DNA of 64,000 nt from Tretioscincus oriximinensis (GCA_022410635.1 JAJVDF010000017.1:2341859-2405858); one strand, 5' to 3'. Shown: positions 1 through 13,155, counted from the first letter of the stretch. Notes: generated by a model from the letters alone, not told the origin. Translations and numbers: made by a program.

Positions 1-600
1 GAACTAGAGAAGGTGCAGAAAAGGGCAACAAGAATGATCAAGGGTCTGGAGCACCTCCCTTATGAAGTCAGGCTGCAACGTCTGGGCCTCTTCAGCCTTG
101 AAAGGCGAACGACGTGATCTAATTTAAATGTATAAAATCATGCATGGGATGGATATGGTGAATAGAGAAAAAATGTTTCCTCTGTCACACAACACTAGGA
201 CCAGAGGGCCCTCCTTGAAACTGATGGGCAGAAGAGTAAGAACAGACAAAGGAAAGTATTTTTTCACCCAGAGAGTCATTGGCCTGTGGAATTTACTTCC
301 TGAAGAGGTGGTGGTAGCTAACAGCTTGGATAGCTTCAAGACAGGACTAGACAGGCTTATGGATACCAAGGTTATAAATGGATACTAGGATGGATGTCTG
401 GATGCTGCCTCCAGGATGGAGCAACAGACAGTACTCCTGAAATACCATTTTCAGAGAGTCATGAACAGGTGCATAATTTCTTTCCTCTGTTCAGACTGCC
501 AGGTGCATCTGGTGGGCCTCTGTGTGACGCAGAATGCTGGACTAGATGGGTTTGGCCCAATCCAGCATGGCTCTTCTTATGTTCTTATGTTCTTAAATAA
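1..600 (+). mobile_element. LINE fragment, CR1/L2 group: reverse transcriptase C-terminus and 3' end
   Basis: Begins inside the conserved end of the RT ORF ([20 protein letters not shown] in frame 1). It continues after a stop and frame change as KYFFTQRVIGLWNLLPEEVV and SFKTGLDRLMD, the usual CR1/L2 C-terminal motifs. It ends near 597 in a 3' UTR with the GGCCCAATCCAGC...CTCTTCTTATGTTC tail and a short ATGTTCTT repeat. The coding part is broken, so this is a dead copy cut by the window edge. Confidence 0.85.
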
Positions 601-611
601 TGTATACTTCT

Positions 612-800
612 GGACCACATATTAAAAACAGTGGTATAGGTTACCACAGGAGGTATTTGAGTTCTCCTTTGCTGGAAATCTTCAAAGAGAGGCTAGACAA
701 TAAACAGTCTGGGGTGATTTAGTGAATCCTGCATTGAGTGGGTGATTGGACCCCCTGACGCTGGAGGTCTCATTCAACTCTACAATTCTATGATTCAATT
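612..800 (+). mobile_element. CR1 LINE 3' end
   Basis: Ends with GGAGGTCTCATTCAACTCTA followed by CAATTCTATGATTCAA, the hallmark CR1 tail. Upstream lies the usual segment resembling GTGGTATAGGTTACC...GGAAATCTTCAAAGAG. It lies directly after the first LINE fragment. Confidence 0.8.
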
Positions 801-1505
801 TTGTACAGACATCTCATGTTTGAACAATAAATAATATATATATATTATATGGATGTATATATATGGATGTATATATATGCATTAATCTGGAGTCCGTTCA
901 TAAAAGGCAGGACAAGAAACACATATAATAGGATATATTAATCCATCTTGTAAAGAAAATAAAAACAAATTGAAAAAATATATAATTATAAAAAATCAAT
1001 GCAAACATCACACAAATATTTAGCAATCCCACCCAGACAATTCTCATCCCAGCTAGCAACATAAATTCCTCATTCTGGACAGTAAAAAAGAAGGGTTTCT
1101 TTCAGAATCAAAGAAAATCCTCATCCAACCAAAGATCCAGAGGAAATCTATGCCACCAGATCCTGAATGACTTGCAGCCTTGACATTGGTGTAGGTGTTG
1201 ATGAAACAACCATTAGTCCTCTGTAAGCAGAATGTAAATTCCGGGAGGGATCATACTATGTCAAGCTGGAACAAGTTTGAAAGAACAAAACCAGTGTGAT
1301 TTCCTCTTCACTTTTCTGCACATATTTGATTTATGCACTTTTACTTAGCTGCATCTCTTTACTCCAGGCACTTTCCTCCAATTAAGAGATTAACTTCTGT
1401 TCTTTAGCTGTTTTTCTCACCTAGTCAATCACCTCAACCAATTTTACATGTCTTTGTTATCTCCTGCATTTAGTTTCCTACAAAAGTTAGTTCTTGATGT
1501 TGGTC
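801..1505. other. AT-rich intergenic sequence
   Basis: Contains a TA/ATGGATGTATATA microsatellite at about 828-880, then unremarkable AT-rich DNA. No gene or named repeat is recognised. Confidence 0.6.
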
Positions 1506-1511
1506 CCCAAG

Positions 1512-1634
1512 CATCAGAAGAAGTAGACATGTCTACGAAAGCTCATGCCACCTGCCTTTCTCTTGTTACCCTCCAAGTGCTACAAACTCCCATGATGGAC
1601 TTTCTGAATTAAGACTAACACGTCAATTTCTCTA
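1512..1634 (+). mobile_element. Amniote interspersed repeat ('GAAGTAGAC...TCTACGAAAGCTC' type)
   Basis: Shows the ordered blocks GAAGAAGTAGAC, GTCTACGAAAGCTCATGCC, CTTGTTACCCTCCAAGTGCT and AGACTAACACGTCAATTTCT, which are common in reptile genomes. More copies in this window lie at 7134, 9816, 10104, 22340, 46606 (minus) and 57004. I do not assign it to a superfamily. Confidence 0.65.
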
Positions 1635-3536
1635 AAATCCAAAATACATGTTCAGCCCTCAGCAACATCCCAAAGCAATAGAACACATTTGCAGTTCTGG
1701 ACATGATTCTTTTGTAGCACTTTGTAACTGTGCACTCAGCTAGTAATATGGAAGAAAAATGGTAGCAGCGTTATTCAGGAGAAGAGCCAAAGCTCTTTGA
1801 GATGAAATATAGCCTGAAATGCTCCATATGTGTGCATCAGGAAAGATAAATAACCCTGTATAATTCCTTTAAAAATTCAGAGATTGCAACTAATGGGAAA
1901 TCAATCAGATAAATACCCTTGAACATGAAAAAGTTATACCCAAGTGATTTACATTTCTTAAAGAAGTGCCTCTGTTGAAGGCAAGCTAAGAGGCTGATTT
2001 ATCCCACCCTGGGATCATTAATAGTTTTTTTTCCAAATCTTATGTCTTTGGGACTTTTCATTCATGACATTATAAGGTTTAGTATTCTAGGGGAATGCAG
2101 TGAAGTTGTAAAGAGAAACAGAAGAACAAGAAAATGTTTTTCAAAAACAGGAAGGGATCATCTTTAAAGAAGAAGTTTTGTTTGGCAAAACACAGCTTTC
2201 CCCTGAATCTATTTAATCTACCATTGCCCATTCTATAGGGTTGCTTTTCACTCTTCCATGATGGTCATATGTACACTGGCAACCCTTTCATTATGACTAG
2301 TGACTAACTACCAAGGAATCCAAATCAAGGGAATAGAGATACTTCAGGGTAAGCCAGGGTCCCCAGAATAAAAGGATGTGTTACAAACTTGCAGTTTTCT
2401 GAAAACATCCTCCATGGATGTCTCAATTATATTTTTGCAGTAATCTACTTTACCAAAAGGAATCAGAACGAGCTAGAGGCATGGTAGTGCAGAAGTTAAG
2501 AACAGGCCTTTCAACAGAGAGGTCATTCATTTGAGGCTCATGTGTCTGCTGTGGAGAAGGGTGAATGCCCTCTATTGACTTTAGCTTCAGCCAACCTAGC
2601 TGAGCAATTGCAAGTAGATGAAAACCAATGAAGCAGCAGCAAGTTATAACACTAACTTATTACTATAATTCCCATAGGGTTGATTCCCAGATCTAGCTTA
2701 AAATGAACACAACTACATTATTTTTCAACAAAGGAGATTAAGAAAAACTTTTTTCAGAACTCAACAGCTGAAGCATCTGGAAAACTCAATTGCGATTGCA
2801 AAGTATCATTTATTTCCCCTCATTTTCTTTTTTTTTCCTATAAAAATGGTTACTTTAGACAGTACTCCACTCCTCTATGTGGCAATGATATAATCAGAAA
2901 TAATATTCATTAATTAGTACCTTTTAGAAAGCTTTTAAATAATTTCACTGCTTTTTGAAAAATAAAATTTAAAATCTAAACACTTGTTTATTTTGGCCAA
3001 TACAATTTAAGTATCACTCTAAGCTTACGCTGTACAGCTGGAAATAATAACTGTCTTCAATTACCTCATCTTTGATGCTTGCCAAAATTCACATGCAATA
3101 GCATGTTTAATTCATTGTGTTTTGTTTGTACATTAATAAAAGGAAATTGCATAGACAGGAACTGCAAAGGATTGCATTGTACAAAGCCATGTCTACACGG
3201 TGAGGATTTGGTTATACCTGGCTAAAAGTTAGATATATTGCCAGTAATGAAATATATTCTCTGCAAAATGAGTTGCAAGTTTAAGTTTGTCATGTTTTTG
3301 TTATCTGAGCAATTCTGATAGATACTACTACATTTATTTATTATAATATTTAAATGTGGCCACATATAAATTTTTTCAGTAATGATTTTTGCTATGATTT
3401 TTGTCCAACTGTCCTCATGCAATAGTACCTATTAATAGAACAATTTCACATTTAAAGATACTGATCCTAAAATATTCCATAATTTGCATTAACAAACATT
3501 AATAAAATATTGATTATCATGAATACGATAGCCTCC
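1635..3536. other. Intergenic DNA without recognised features
   Basis: AT-rich, with stops in all frames and only short chance ORFs. No repeat or RNA gene is recognised. Confidence 0.6.
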
Positions 3537-3760
3537 TCAATGGCATTAAGTTCTGAAATATCCCTATCAAAAGGCCTGGGATACCTACCTTCATCCTTTC
3601 ACAAACAAACTGTAAAGATTTTAAATTAATATGGAACAGAAAACCCAACTAAACCAGGAAATAAATTCTGAACCTGCTCAGTATATGATTCTGCTTCTGC
3701 CCTGACTAATCGAGAAGTAAATAACGAGAATGCTCTGTATGAGGTTCTGCATTATGTCTC
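3537..3760 (+). repeat. Unnamed interspersed repeat, copy 1
   Basis: Aligns in the same order with 5239-5420: AATGGC[A/G]TTAAGTTCTGAAATA, a TTAAAT..ATATGGAACAG-like block, CCAGGA..AAAT..CTGA and GCTCAGTATnnGATTCT-like blocks. It is old and diverged, and similarity may extend toward 3960. Confidence 0.6.
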
Positions 3761-4417
3761 TTCTTTGTGATCACAAGATCCTGCCTTCTCCCTATAACCA
3801 AGCAGCATATGAAGGACTGAGAAGGGGAATTGGGACAGTTTTGCATGGATGTCTGAAAGAATCAGCAATAAAAAAATCATAGTTCCTCACACTTTCTTCC
3901 CTGATGCACTGCAGTGCATGGAATGTTTTGCAGAAGAATAATGATGTTATAACATCGAGGTAAAAACCAGTTAGGAAAACATAATGTGGAAGGGGGCATA
4001 GATTGCTTACGTCCACCTTACCTACTGGCCTCGCTCCATTATATATGTGACATTGACAGTTCAGTTGCACACTATATTATCTTAAAATATAATACACGTT
4101 CTGGAAAGGTGGGCAAAGGGTACAATATTAGGCTGAGACTTCCCAATGTGTGGACTAAGGGAGGCTCAATACTTCCCCAAGGGATTGGTGTTCCATGCTC
4201 CTCCACTGGCTCAGAAGGGCAATGACCATGATGGCTTCTTACATGTCCCCACAACCTTAAGTGATGAAGGGAGTGGCACAGGCAAGTGGACTGAGTTAGC
4301 AGATCTTAGGACACAGGATTTATCCAGAAAATAATCATCTAATTTCTACATCCCTTGCAGCCTTAAATTAATCTAAAGCCTTGGTTACACATCCTTGACA
4401 TATGAAAAACAGATACT

Positions 4418-4530
4418 TGAAAATATATATAATTATATATATATTTTAAATAATATATAATTATATAATTATATATTTAATTATATAATTATATATAAAT
4501 TAAATATATTTAATTATATATTTTTTTCCA
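4418..4530. repeat. AT-rich simple repeat
   Basis: Long run of TATATAAT/ATTATATA words, partly self-complementary. No gene content. Confidence 0.85.
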
Positions 4531-5026
4531 GGAATTTGACAAAGATTCTAGGTAATAAATTGATAGGCAACTTCATTCATTTCACTAGCAATTTCTGTTC
4601 CTCACTGATGGGTAATTTTATTCCATGACTAAACTTACTAATCTACTTCTTATTTTCCTTGTCTTTACTGAAGTATTAATTGCATTAATTTTATTTATTT
4701 ATTTTAATCACTAATTTATATTATTAAGGCCATGTTTCAGTTGCAATACAGTAAGCATCTAGGGCAAGCAGTTTCGTGACAGGGCCCCTACTTACAGTAT
4801 CACCTTCATTTTTTTAGTATGGTAGGGCATCTGAAGATACTATTTGATCTAAGTACTAGTGATCACTGCTTTGAATGGCAGCAATAACTTCAAGACACCA
4901 GTTTCAATATTGTAACAACTATTTATTCAGAACATTGATAACAGCATCCAATTCTTAACAGAAATGTCTTCATGTATTTACTACATCATTGGATTTCCTT
5001 TTAGTCCATCCTGATTTTAACTCCAT

Positions 5027-5154
5027 GGCCCTGTCCCAACTGAACCTTATTCTGAGTTATATCTTGGTACAGAACTTGGCCATCCACATCCTAGTGTAGA
5101 CTATGGCAGGCCCCATGGTCTATACTAAGATATAGCCCAGAATGAGGCTCAGTA
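5027..5154 (+). mobile_element. Family B fold-back element (deleted copy)
   Basis: Left arm GGCCCTGTCC...GAACCTTATTCTGAGTTATA, central TAGACTATGGCAGGCCCCAT, then a shortened right arm ending AGCCCAGAATGAGGCTCAG. Most of the right arm is lost. It lies far upstream of the main cluster. Confidence 0.75.
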
Positions 5155-5238
5155 AGACACATGAGTATTACTTTATACTTGCTCATACATCTGCCATTTT
5201 GATCTTCAGGCACCCTCCACATGATGTATTAAAAATCG

Positions 5239-5420
5239 CAATGGCGTTAAGTTCTGAAATAACCCAGTCACGGGTACATGCATATGGACCCTCATCACCT
5301 AGCAAACTATTAGAAAACCTTTAAATCCATGTGAAACAGGCAAGATGAGTAGCCAGGAGCAAATACTGAGCACGCTCAGTATGGAATTCTACATTTTCTT
5401 GTACTAGGGTCTTCCCACAG
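5239..5420 (+). repeat. Unnamed interspersed repeat, copy 2
   Basis: Partner of 3537-3760, same orientation, about 1.7 kb apart. The family is not one I can name. It could be an old SINE, a DNA transposon or a local duplication. Confidence 0.6.
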
Positions 5421-5429
5421 TGTCCTGGA

Positions 5430-7130
5430 AACCCTGATAAGTCTCAGTTGTACACAAAGAAAGACTTCTTGCCTATGTGGCTGCAGGAGTTGCCATTTCA
5501 AAAATATCAGCAAAGGGGCAATGGATCTTTTTTCCGGGTGCATTGCAAAAACTTCCTGGTTCTTTACAAAAACTCTGTTAACATGTGGAGCAGATTCATC
5601 ATGATGATACTACCATCACAGTAGGAAACCCTCGTGTGCTTGCAGCCTCAGTTCACCATATGAAAATATCCCTTTGATTTTACAGCTGCACAATTTTCTA
5701 TCATCAACAGTTTGAGTTTTTCCACTGGTCACTCGTACCTTGATTGTTGCCTCTCTTGTGAGGTCAGTTACTTTACCAACAGCCTTCCACCCACCCCCAA
5801 AAGCCAAGAACAAGCAGGTCATGTGTTAATACTGACGTTTGTTCCTTGAATTTCATGTGACTAATGCAAAGTTCATACTACTTAACTGTTGCAAATTTTT
5901 GCCTACAGAAACTTTGACATAATAAAATGAAATATAAACCCATAAAACTTGAAAATCCCTTAGTCAGTGGATTGTATTTCATACCATGGGGAGCTTTCAT
6001 ATCTTTAAACCATGTCGCTCCTATATTAGCTGTAAGAAAGCAGAAGTAAGGAACAGAATAGTTGAGTAACCAATTATTCAAGATCAGGAACTTCTAAACT
6101 TGTAATATGGTGTATAGATAATCACTAATTGTTCAAAATAAAATCCAGTAAATTTTGATTCTTATTTTGTTGAATATATGCCTTTAAATTCTATATGACT
6201 AAATTCTGTAGGGAGCCTGTAGGTTTATAAACTGGTTTCTAGAGAACTATAGGTTCCCCATTTCTCTAGGTAATTCTTCTTTCATAATGTCACATGAAAT
6301 GTTAAAGAAACAAAAGCAGGCCAAAATGCTTCTTATGCTCCTCTTTGAGTTTAATACTTCCTAGCCAAAGCTTAATGGATAATCTAAAGAGAAATGCAGG
6401 CTAGGAATGCTAGAGATTACCTTGGCTGTTTCTCAGCTTACCCAAATGCATGCATCATGTCTATAAATGTTTCTGCACACATTAATCCATTGTTTACATT
6501 ATGGAAGCTGTGTGTAAGAGAGAAAACGGAATCCCTATATAGCTAGCACTGTATGTATGCAATACTGTATGTATTGCACATACTATACAATACAGCTTTA
6601 TATAATGATTTTCCTGAAAAGCATGGCTTATATGCCAGTGCATAACACAAGCAATTATAAACTGGAAAATCATTTGCTTCAATTCTTCTATTTAATTTTA
6701 ATTTAAAATCTCTTTTTAAAATTCGCAGCCACAATATCCAAATAAAACACCCTGTTTTTGGCAAGCGACTTTGACCCAATTTAGACACCCTATGAAACTA
6801 ACTGCACATGTTTGCTATAAAACCAAATGTTTGCCATAGTTTATTCATTAACAACCTAATTAGACATTAGAGGTGAAAGCCTGAGGTTTCAGAAGATCTG
6901 GCTTATAGTGGGAAAAACTCATGCCTTTAACACTGTAGTGTCACTTTGACTACTATAAAAGAAACTAATAACTTTGCAGAAATGAATTATTCAAACTTAA
7001 AATGAATTAACAATCTCCTCTTAATTTGTTTTTACATATTTGTATTCAGTTACATTTTTGTTTCAGTGTTCTCCAGTTCAGAGAAATAGCCATTAATCTG
7101 ATTCAAAAATTTTAGCAAGAGCATCTCATT
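5430..7130. other. Intergenic DNA without recognised genes
   Basis: AT-rich. A 68-codon minus-strand open frame at 5616-5822 has a protein-like composition, but I cannot match it to a family. Short direct repeats of GTATGTATGCA type lie at about 6548-6595. Confidence 0.5.
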
Positions 7131-7133
7131 GCA

Positions 7134-7200
7134 CCTTAGATTAATAAGACAAATGTTGGTAGCATGAGCTTTCATAGACAATCCAACTTCTTCAGATGCA
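7134..7200 (-). mobile_element. Fragment of the 'GAAGTAGAC' amniote repeat
   Basis: Reverse orientation: GCATGAGCTTTCATAGACA then CAACTTCTTCAGATGC, matching the complement of the block at 1512. Confidence 0.55.
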
Positions 7201-9815
7201 AAGAAATAGTTCCATTGAATCTGAAGAAAAGGACTTTAGATGCTTCCACGTGTTGTTTTCTTTATGTTTTTGTTACACTTGTCACATAGTTTAGCAGCAT
7301 TCATGTCATAATAGTTTAAAGAAAACGTGGAAAAAAATTCCCCGATGCAGTGCAGTGTACTGGATGGTGTAATCTTAGCTGCTGTCAGCGCAAAAATGTG
7401 GCCACCGAAAGACATGGCTGTGCATGTGTAAATGATGCCAGCTTCCCATAACCAAGGATTGCACACTGGTGAAAAACCTGAATGTGCAACACCAGATGGC
7501 AATGAGAGGCCTCTCTGCCTGATGTTTCTCTGACTGGACCCCCTTTATTAAAAAAAAATAGCTGTATGTATTAAATACATGGGTTAAATCAAGAAGTAAG
7601 GAGATTCAGCAACTTTATTTAAGGCCGGACTCCAGTCATGACATATAAACACAGGGCTACACATCTAACCTATAGACATTGATCTGACTAAGACATGCCC
7701 CAGGGGGACACTAATTAGCTACTATTATGTCCAAGGTATGTCCAATGACTGGTTCCCACAGGGAGTGCTAGATCTTCCAGGACCAATAGTGCTAGCTACA
7801 ATTTTCCCACAGCAAAGCCCAGTGGTTCTCACAGGATAATTTTGGATCCATCTGAAACAATAGCTTTGGCCTCAAGCTCCACACGGTTTTGTTTCCATCA
7901 ATTTATACAGGACAAGCACCTTGAAATTTGGGCAGGTGCTTCTTAAATGCAAGAATTTTGCAAGAGGAACAATCTCACAGAAGAAATGCCAAACAGAGAT
8001 GAGGAACTGGGATTTTGCTGGAATTACCTCTGTCAGGAATGAGAAGAAGAAATTCCAGATATAAAGAAGATCCTTTAATTCTTTTATCATCTGGAAGCAC
8101 CTGTTGTTGTTTTTCAACCAACAACTTATTGAATGAATACTTTAATGCATTTTAAAAGTCTCAAAAATGTTTTAGGAAAAATATTTCTAATAATGTGGCC
8201 TTCCTTCCCAGTCCCCTCCCTCTACATTCTGTGACCACAATCTATTAACAGGTTGAATCACTGTATAACAAATCACATTTTACATTCCCCTCCTTTCTTA
8301 AACTTCCACTGATAAGACCCTCTATATGTGGCATTAGTAAGTGAGCACAAGTGATAACTTTCAAACCCTGATCTTGAAGTTTCAGATCTCTGCTCTACCA
8401 CAGTCTCAGTGGGTGGTCTTAAAGCCTCCCTGGCTCCATGTTTCACAGCATGTATCCTCTTTTGATCTCGAATAATTCACTGTTTCATAAATCAAATTTA
8501 CATGCGTTGCATGTAGACAAAATTTCGTCTCCTTCTTTAACTGCAAAGTTTTTTTTTTACCTAAAACTGTTTTGGTTTGGTTTTTAAGGTCATTTCATTA
8601 AGCTCAGTTACCATCCAAAAAAATNATGTGTACATTTTTTAAAAAAAAATAATGACAAGAAGGATTCTTGACCATATGATGTCCTTTGCTATTATTCAAA
8701 GGAGGAGGAGGAAGATCCAGGTGGAGGACCTTCATTCATACTGAAATGGCAATAGGAAGTTCAATTGTTGCAAGGACTAAGATCTTCTCAGTAGATGGTT
8801 TGCTTTCTGTATTTTTTTTAAAGATTACGGAAGGAAACATTGTAAAATAAAATTGAAGCCACTTCCTCTTTCCCGCCTTTGCCAATAACTTCAATCTACT
8901 GTAAATGGAATGTTTCAGGTTGGTTTAAATTGTAGGTCTTTAAAGAAAGTATATAATTTTAATGGAGAAGGTTCTTCAGCATCTTATTAGTTAAAGTCTT
9001 TAATGGGATGCCAGGGAACAGTCGTATGCCGGAAAGGTAGACTGGTCAAAATTCAGTTTAAAAATAAAAACTGCAAAAAAGGAGTTTCTGAAAGCTTTTA
9101 TACAGTGATTAGAGACATTGTTAGGTGCTCCTAATGAAAATGGTACCTGCATGCTACAGCGACTCCCAGATATTATGTCTGTATGGTATTGGCAGCTGGT
9201 CCAGTCCCCCAATATGAAAATGTGACTAGGGAGCATACCAATGGAAGCTCATCTCCCGAGCACTCAGTGTGCAGGCACTGTGCCCTCATTATATGTTCAA
9301 GGTGTCATAAACTAAGTCTTAGCCAGTGAATATGTGAAACAAGTGTTAGATGATTAACATGTGAGACTGAGAACCATAAACGATATTTCTTGGGTTGCAT
9401 TCTCATATCTCTCCTGAAGATATCATAAAGGGAGAGTGACTACTAGTATATTCCCAGCCTGTGGAATGGTTGTTCACATGGCTACCCCCACATTAGCATG
9501 GTGTGGTTGATTTTGTGTCCCAGCTTTACCATACAGCTATGGAACTCAGTGTCTACACTGTCACTGTAGAATGAATCAACAGGATGGGATTATTTCAGAG
9601 TGGGAAATCCCCACTCTGAGGTCAGGTTGTCTGGTGTCTCCTCTAGTCAACTATGTCAATGCTGGTTTCCAGGTCTTAGCCCAGAATATGTTCTTTGAGA
9701 ATATGACCTAAGATACTAAAAGGTGCTTTCTTTGTCAGCCTTTTGAAAGTGAATGCAAATGCAAGAAACATTGCAATGCACATTGGGATTGCATACCCAA
9801 GGTGTACATTGTGTA
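7201..9815. other. Intergenic DNA without recognised features
   Basis: AT-rich, one single-base ambiguity at 8625. Short minus-strand open frames at 7236-7502, 7872-8117 and 9000-9236 have no recognisable motif. Nothing else supportable. Confidence 0.5.
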
Positions 9816-9906
9816 CCTGAAGAAGCAGACTAGCTATAAAAGCTCATGCCACCTATTCTATTTCTTGTTGGCCTCTAATGTGCGACAAAACTTCCTTGCT
9901 AGATTG
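9816..9906 (+). mobile_element. Fragment of the 'GAAGTAGAC' amniote repeat
   Basis: CTGAAGAAGCAGACTAGC, AAAAGCTCATGCCACC, CTTGTTGGCCTCTAATGTGC in the expected order. Worn copy. Confidence 0.55.
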
Positions 9907-10103
9907 TGCACACATGTGATGCAGCCCTGCCGACAGAGGGGACAATAATGGCAGTACTCACACTTCTAACAAAAGTGAGTTCCCACATCTATATGTTACT
10001 CACTACAAATGCTCAAGAGACTCGGTGGGGATTAGATGAAGCACCTAGCAGTCATATCTAGTCATTTGATTTAAAGAGCTCAGTAACCAACATTTTCAGA
10101 TGA

Positions 10104-10232
10104 GCATCTGAAGAAGTAGACCTGTCTATGAAAGCTCTCTACTGTTTCCACTTTTCTACTGTTAGTCTCTAAGTGCTACTAGCCCCTTTGCTGGACTCTC
10201 TGCTAGACTAACACAGCTATTTCTTTGAAATT
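10104..10232 (+). mobile_element. 'GAAGTAGAC' amniote repeat
   Basis: A good copy: CTGAAGAAGTAGACCTGTCT, ATGAAAGCTC, TGTTAGTCTCTAAGTGCTAC, GCTGGACTCTCTGC, then AGACTAACACAGCTATTTCT. Confidence 0.7.
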
Positions 10233-10254
10233 AATAACCAACATTGTTTGCCTG

Positions 10255-10650
10255 AAACTAGTGGCAATCCAAACCCAATTTAAAATATTAACTCTAATCT
10301 ATAAGGTTCTAAATAATTTGGGCCCCAAATATTTAAAGAAACATCTTCTCCAATATCAACCTATCTGTGCCTTAAGATCTGTGAGAAGACTCTCCTGATT
10401 GTACCAGCAATCTCAGTAGCAAAGAGAGTGGGAATCAAGGATAGGGCCTTCTCTGTGGCATCCCCCTTGTGGAGGATGGCATTCAGGAAAGTTGAAGCTT
10501 TCAAACCTTCTTAACCTGGCCTCTGGCTGAAAAACAGCTCTCCCTTCCCTACTTTCAGGTATTTTTGTTTAAATATGAAAAATCTGTTTTTTATTGTATT
10601 ACCACCCTGAGATAGGGTGGTACAGAAATGCAAATAAAATAAGTAAATCC
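10255..10650 (+). mobile_element. Non-LTR retrotransposon 3' end (decayed)
   Basis: The order AAGGTTCTAAATAATTTGGG, CTGTGAGAAGACTCTCCTG, GGGCCTTCTCTGTGGCATCC, TTGTGGAGGATGGCATTC, and finally ACCACCCTGAGATAGGGTGG...AAATAAAAT is that of a common reptile LINE ORF2 end and 3' UTR. Class not firmly assigned. Confidence 0.65.
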
Positions 10651-10742
10651 CAATCAGATCTGTACTAAGACTCAAAACAAGCTAGACCTTATTTAGTACC
10701 AGAAACAGGTGTAAGGGAGCTACTACCTACATGCCATTCTGT

Positions 10743-10860
10743 GCTTTTTAGCATGGAGTAGTGTGTGGAATTAAATAAAGCTTGGTATACTTTGATTCTA
10801 AAGCCAATCTAATCTGGAATAGGGATAGACCACATTCATCAGTTCTACATCCATGCCAAA
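10743..10860 (+). repeat. Inverted repeat pair, left copy
   Basis: Its reverse complement matches 13292-13438 closely. A stretch reading GGCATGGATGTAGAACTGAT and its continuation into GAATGTGGTCTATC is identical on the complementary strand. Likely two copies of one mobile element. Confidence 0.7.
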
Positions 10861-10869
10861 GTTGTCTGT

Positions 10870-12350
10870 TCCTGATTTAGCAGTGATGCACATGTTGAAT
10901 ATGTGTTGTAGCATGCACTATCTGGGTTCTAATGCTATCTAACCTGCCTAATGAGGATATATGCTGCTATAGTTAATGCAGTTCAAACAAATATATATGT
11001 ACTAAACGTCTTAGCGTGATAAGTGCACAAAAAAACTAAATTATTAGCAACAGTTTGACACATGTCAATTTCTTATCCATTCTGAACAACCTTTTTATAG
11101 ATATTCCAAGTGGATTTCTATTTGAACAGATTTTTGCATTTGCAAAGAAATCAACTCAAAGAGATTTCACTTTCTAGTTTCATTCAGACAAATGAATTAG
11201 GAACGTATGTTTTAGTAAACTCAGTTTTGATGTGTGAGACAGAAAGTTCTGTTTCTTCTCCCATAGCTGTTAGCTGTAGAGTTTATTTTTCATGGATCTA
11301 AAGTGTGGAGTATTGGTGATGACAGTAACTGAAACATTATTGCCATGTGACTGAATGTGGTCCAAACCATTCTTTCACTGACTCATTCATAGTGGCCAAA
11401 TATGTTGGCTATTCTACTGGTCTGATCCATGTTGTTTCAGGATATTTTTCTTTTATTCTATGCAAATTATACAAAAGCTTTCAAAAGAAGTGATACATAA
11501 ATAAAATAAAATAAATAACTTCTTCAAAAAGCCACAGTGAATGCTGTTCCCACAAAAGGCTACATACAACTTCTGATATGAAATCAACAAAATGTATGTG
11601 TCCAGGGCCATATTTAGGCAACATGTACAACTGCTCAGGACAGCAAAATATAGCTAGTAGTAAAAACATGTTAATATTTTTCATTACCTTTATCATTATA
11701 AAACCTGTAATAGATTACTGTTGGGAATTTGTAACCAAATAGCGATTCTGAAGATTAGCTGAGAGAAAAGGGGGCATAAAATAAATGACTGCATGAGAAT
11801 AGTGCTAGTCCACATCAAATGTGTATTAACAGCTGCCTAAAAGGATTACTAGTAGATTAGATAATCTCCCTACATGTCCTGTAATGCATACAGGTGTTTG
11901 TATATAGGACAGGGTCTGTGTGGTAAAGCGGAAATTTTGTTATTGAAGCAGCTTCACATGGAGTACATTCCAAGCTAACTTCAAAAGCAGCTTCGGAGCT
12001 GTCCTTAGAAATAGTGCTGATATACACGAATGAATGCTTGCAACATCATCATCTATAATGAAAATTTGGTTTGTACATGCTGGTGCACTCTAATGTGGAT
12101 CAAACTACTTAATGCAAATGCACATGGTTGCAACTAATTCATATCGTTAATCCATCATTAACTAAAGAATTTTAAGGCAAGAGCATGCAGAAAAGGCCAT
12201 AGTCCACCACAGCCACTCCTTTGTTTTATTTTTCTCATTTTTCCCTCTAGCATATGCATTGTATATTTCACTTAAAAGTCATTTCAAACACTTCAGCTAA
12301 TGTTCTTCCACTTGATCATTTAATGTTGATTGGCTATCCCATCTTAGCAA
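10870..12350. other. Intergenic DNA without recognised features
   Basis: AT-rich, no gene, RNA or repeat recognised. Confidence 0.55.
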
Positions 12351-12354
12351 CCAG

Positions 12355-12445
12355 TGTCCTAAGAACATAAAGCCCATCTAGTCCAGCATCCTTTCTCAAA
12401 TGGTGGCCCATCATTTGCTTCTGAACATCGCAAGCAGAAGACAAC
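12355..12445 (-). mobile_element. LINE 3' end fragment (CR1/L2 group)
   Basis: CCTAAGAACATAAAGCCCAT then CTAGTCCAGCATCCTTTCTC is the reverse complement of the ATGTTCTTA tail and upstream block seen at 540-600. Confidence 0.65.
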
Positions 12446-12895
12446 GGTAAAAACTATCTGCTCTGGACTCCCTGAAGGTGGCTTTGAGAAGCCTTTGTTT
12501 TGTATTTTGTTTTTGACGGAGGTTTAGCTTCCAGAAAATTGAACAACATGAGAAAAAACCTAGCTTGCATAAATTGTTAAGAAAAAACCTAACTAGGTGG
12601 TATCCACTTTTCAGAAGATCTAATTTTGAGTCAAATAATGAGAAATTGAAAGAGGCTGTCATTTTACCAGTGTAGCTGCATCCCAAGCTGCATAACCCAC
12701 TATGGTACATCAGGCTGAATTTTCCCCATGCATTCATGTTGATTCAGCAATCCATTGCTAAAAAGGCTGTGGTCTCAGTTTTTCCTGGTAGCTCTTTTTT
12801 TTTTTTCAACCTTCATCTACTAAAAAGTCTTTATGGGGCCTTCCATTGTAGGAAAATGATAATCTTGTGAGACTTCAAGGCTAGCTATAAAAAAT

Positions 12896-12990
12896 AATTG
12901 GCTCTCAGCTCACAGAGAAAGCTGGGAATTGTAGTAAGATGTGCAGCAATGGCTTATGGGAATGTCATATGTGAGAATACAAGGAAATGT
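12896..12990 (+). repeat. Unnamed repeat, copy 1 of 2
   Basis: ATTGGCTCTCAGCTCACAGA, GCTGGGAATTGTAGTAAGA, GGCTTATGGGAATGTCATAT aligns in order with 24428-24535. Confidence 0.6.
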
Positions 12991-13155
12991 AACAGGAAGA
13001 CAGGAAATAGCATGGAATATGGAAATTGAATGGGGAGGCAATCGCAAATGGTTTACTCCATAAATTTGCATAAATTTTGGAATAAAACAGGAGTAGGACT
13101 AGTTTCAGATTACTCCAAAATTTGGTTAAGGATGGAATTAAACTTGTTTAACTCA

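Noticed and set aside
1..600. Host gene encoding the RT-like open frame
   Set aside because: Frame break and CR1/L2 3' UTR show a dead LINE copy.
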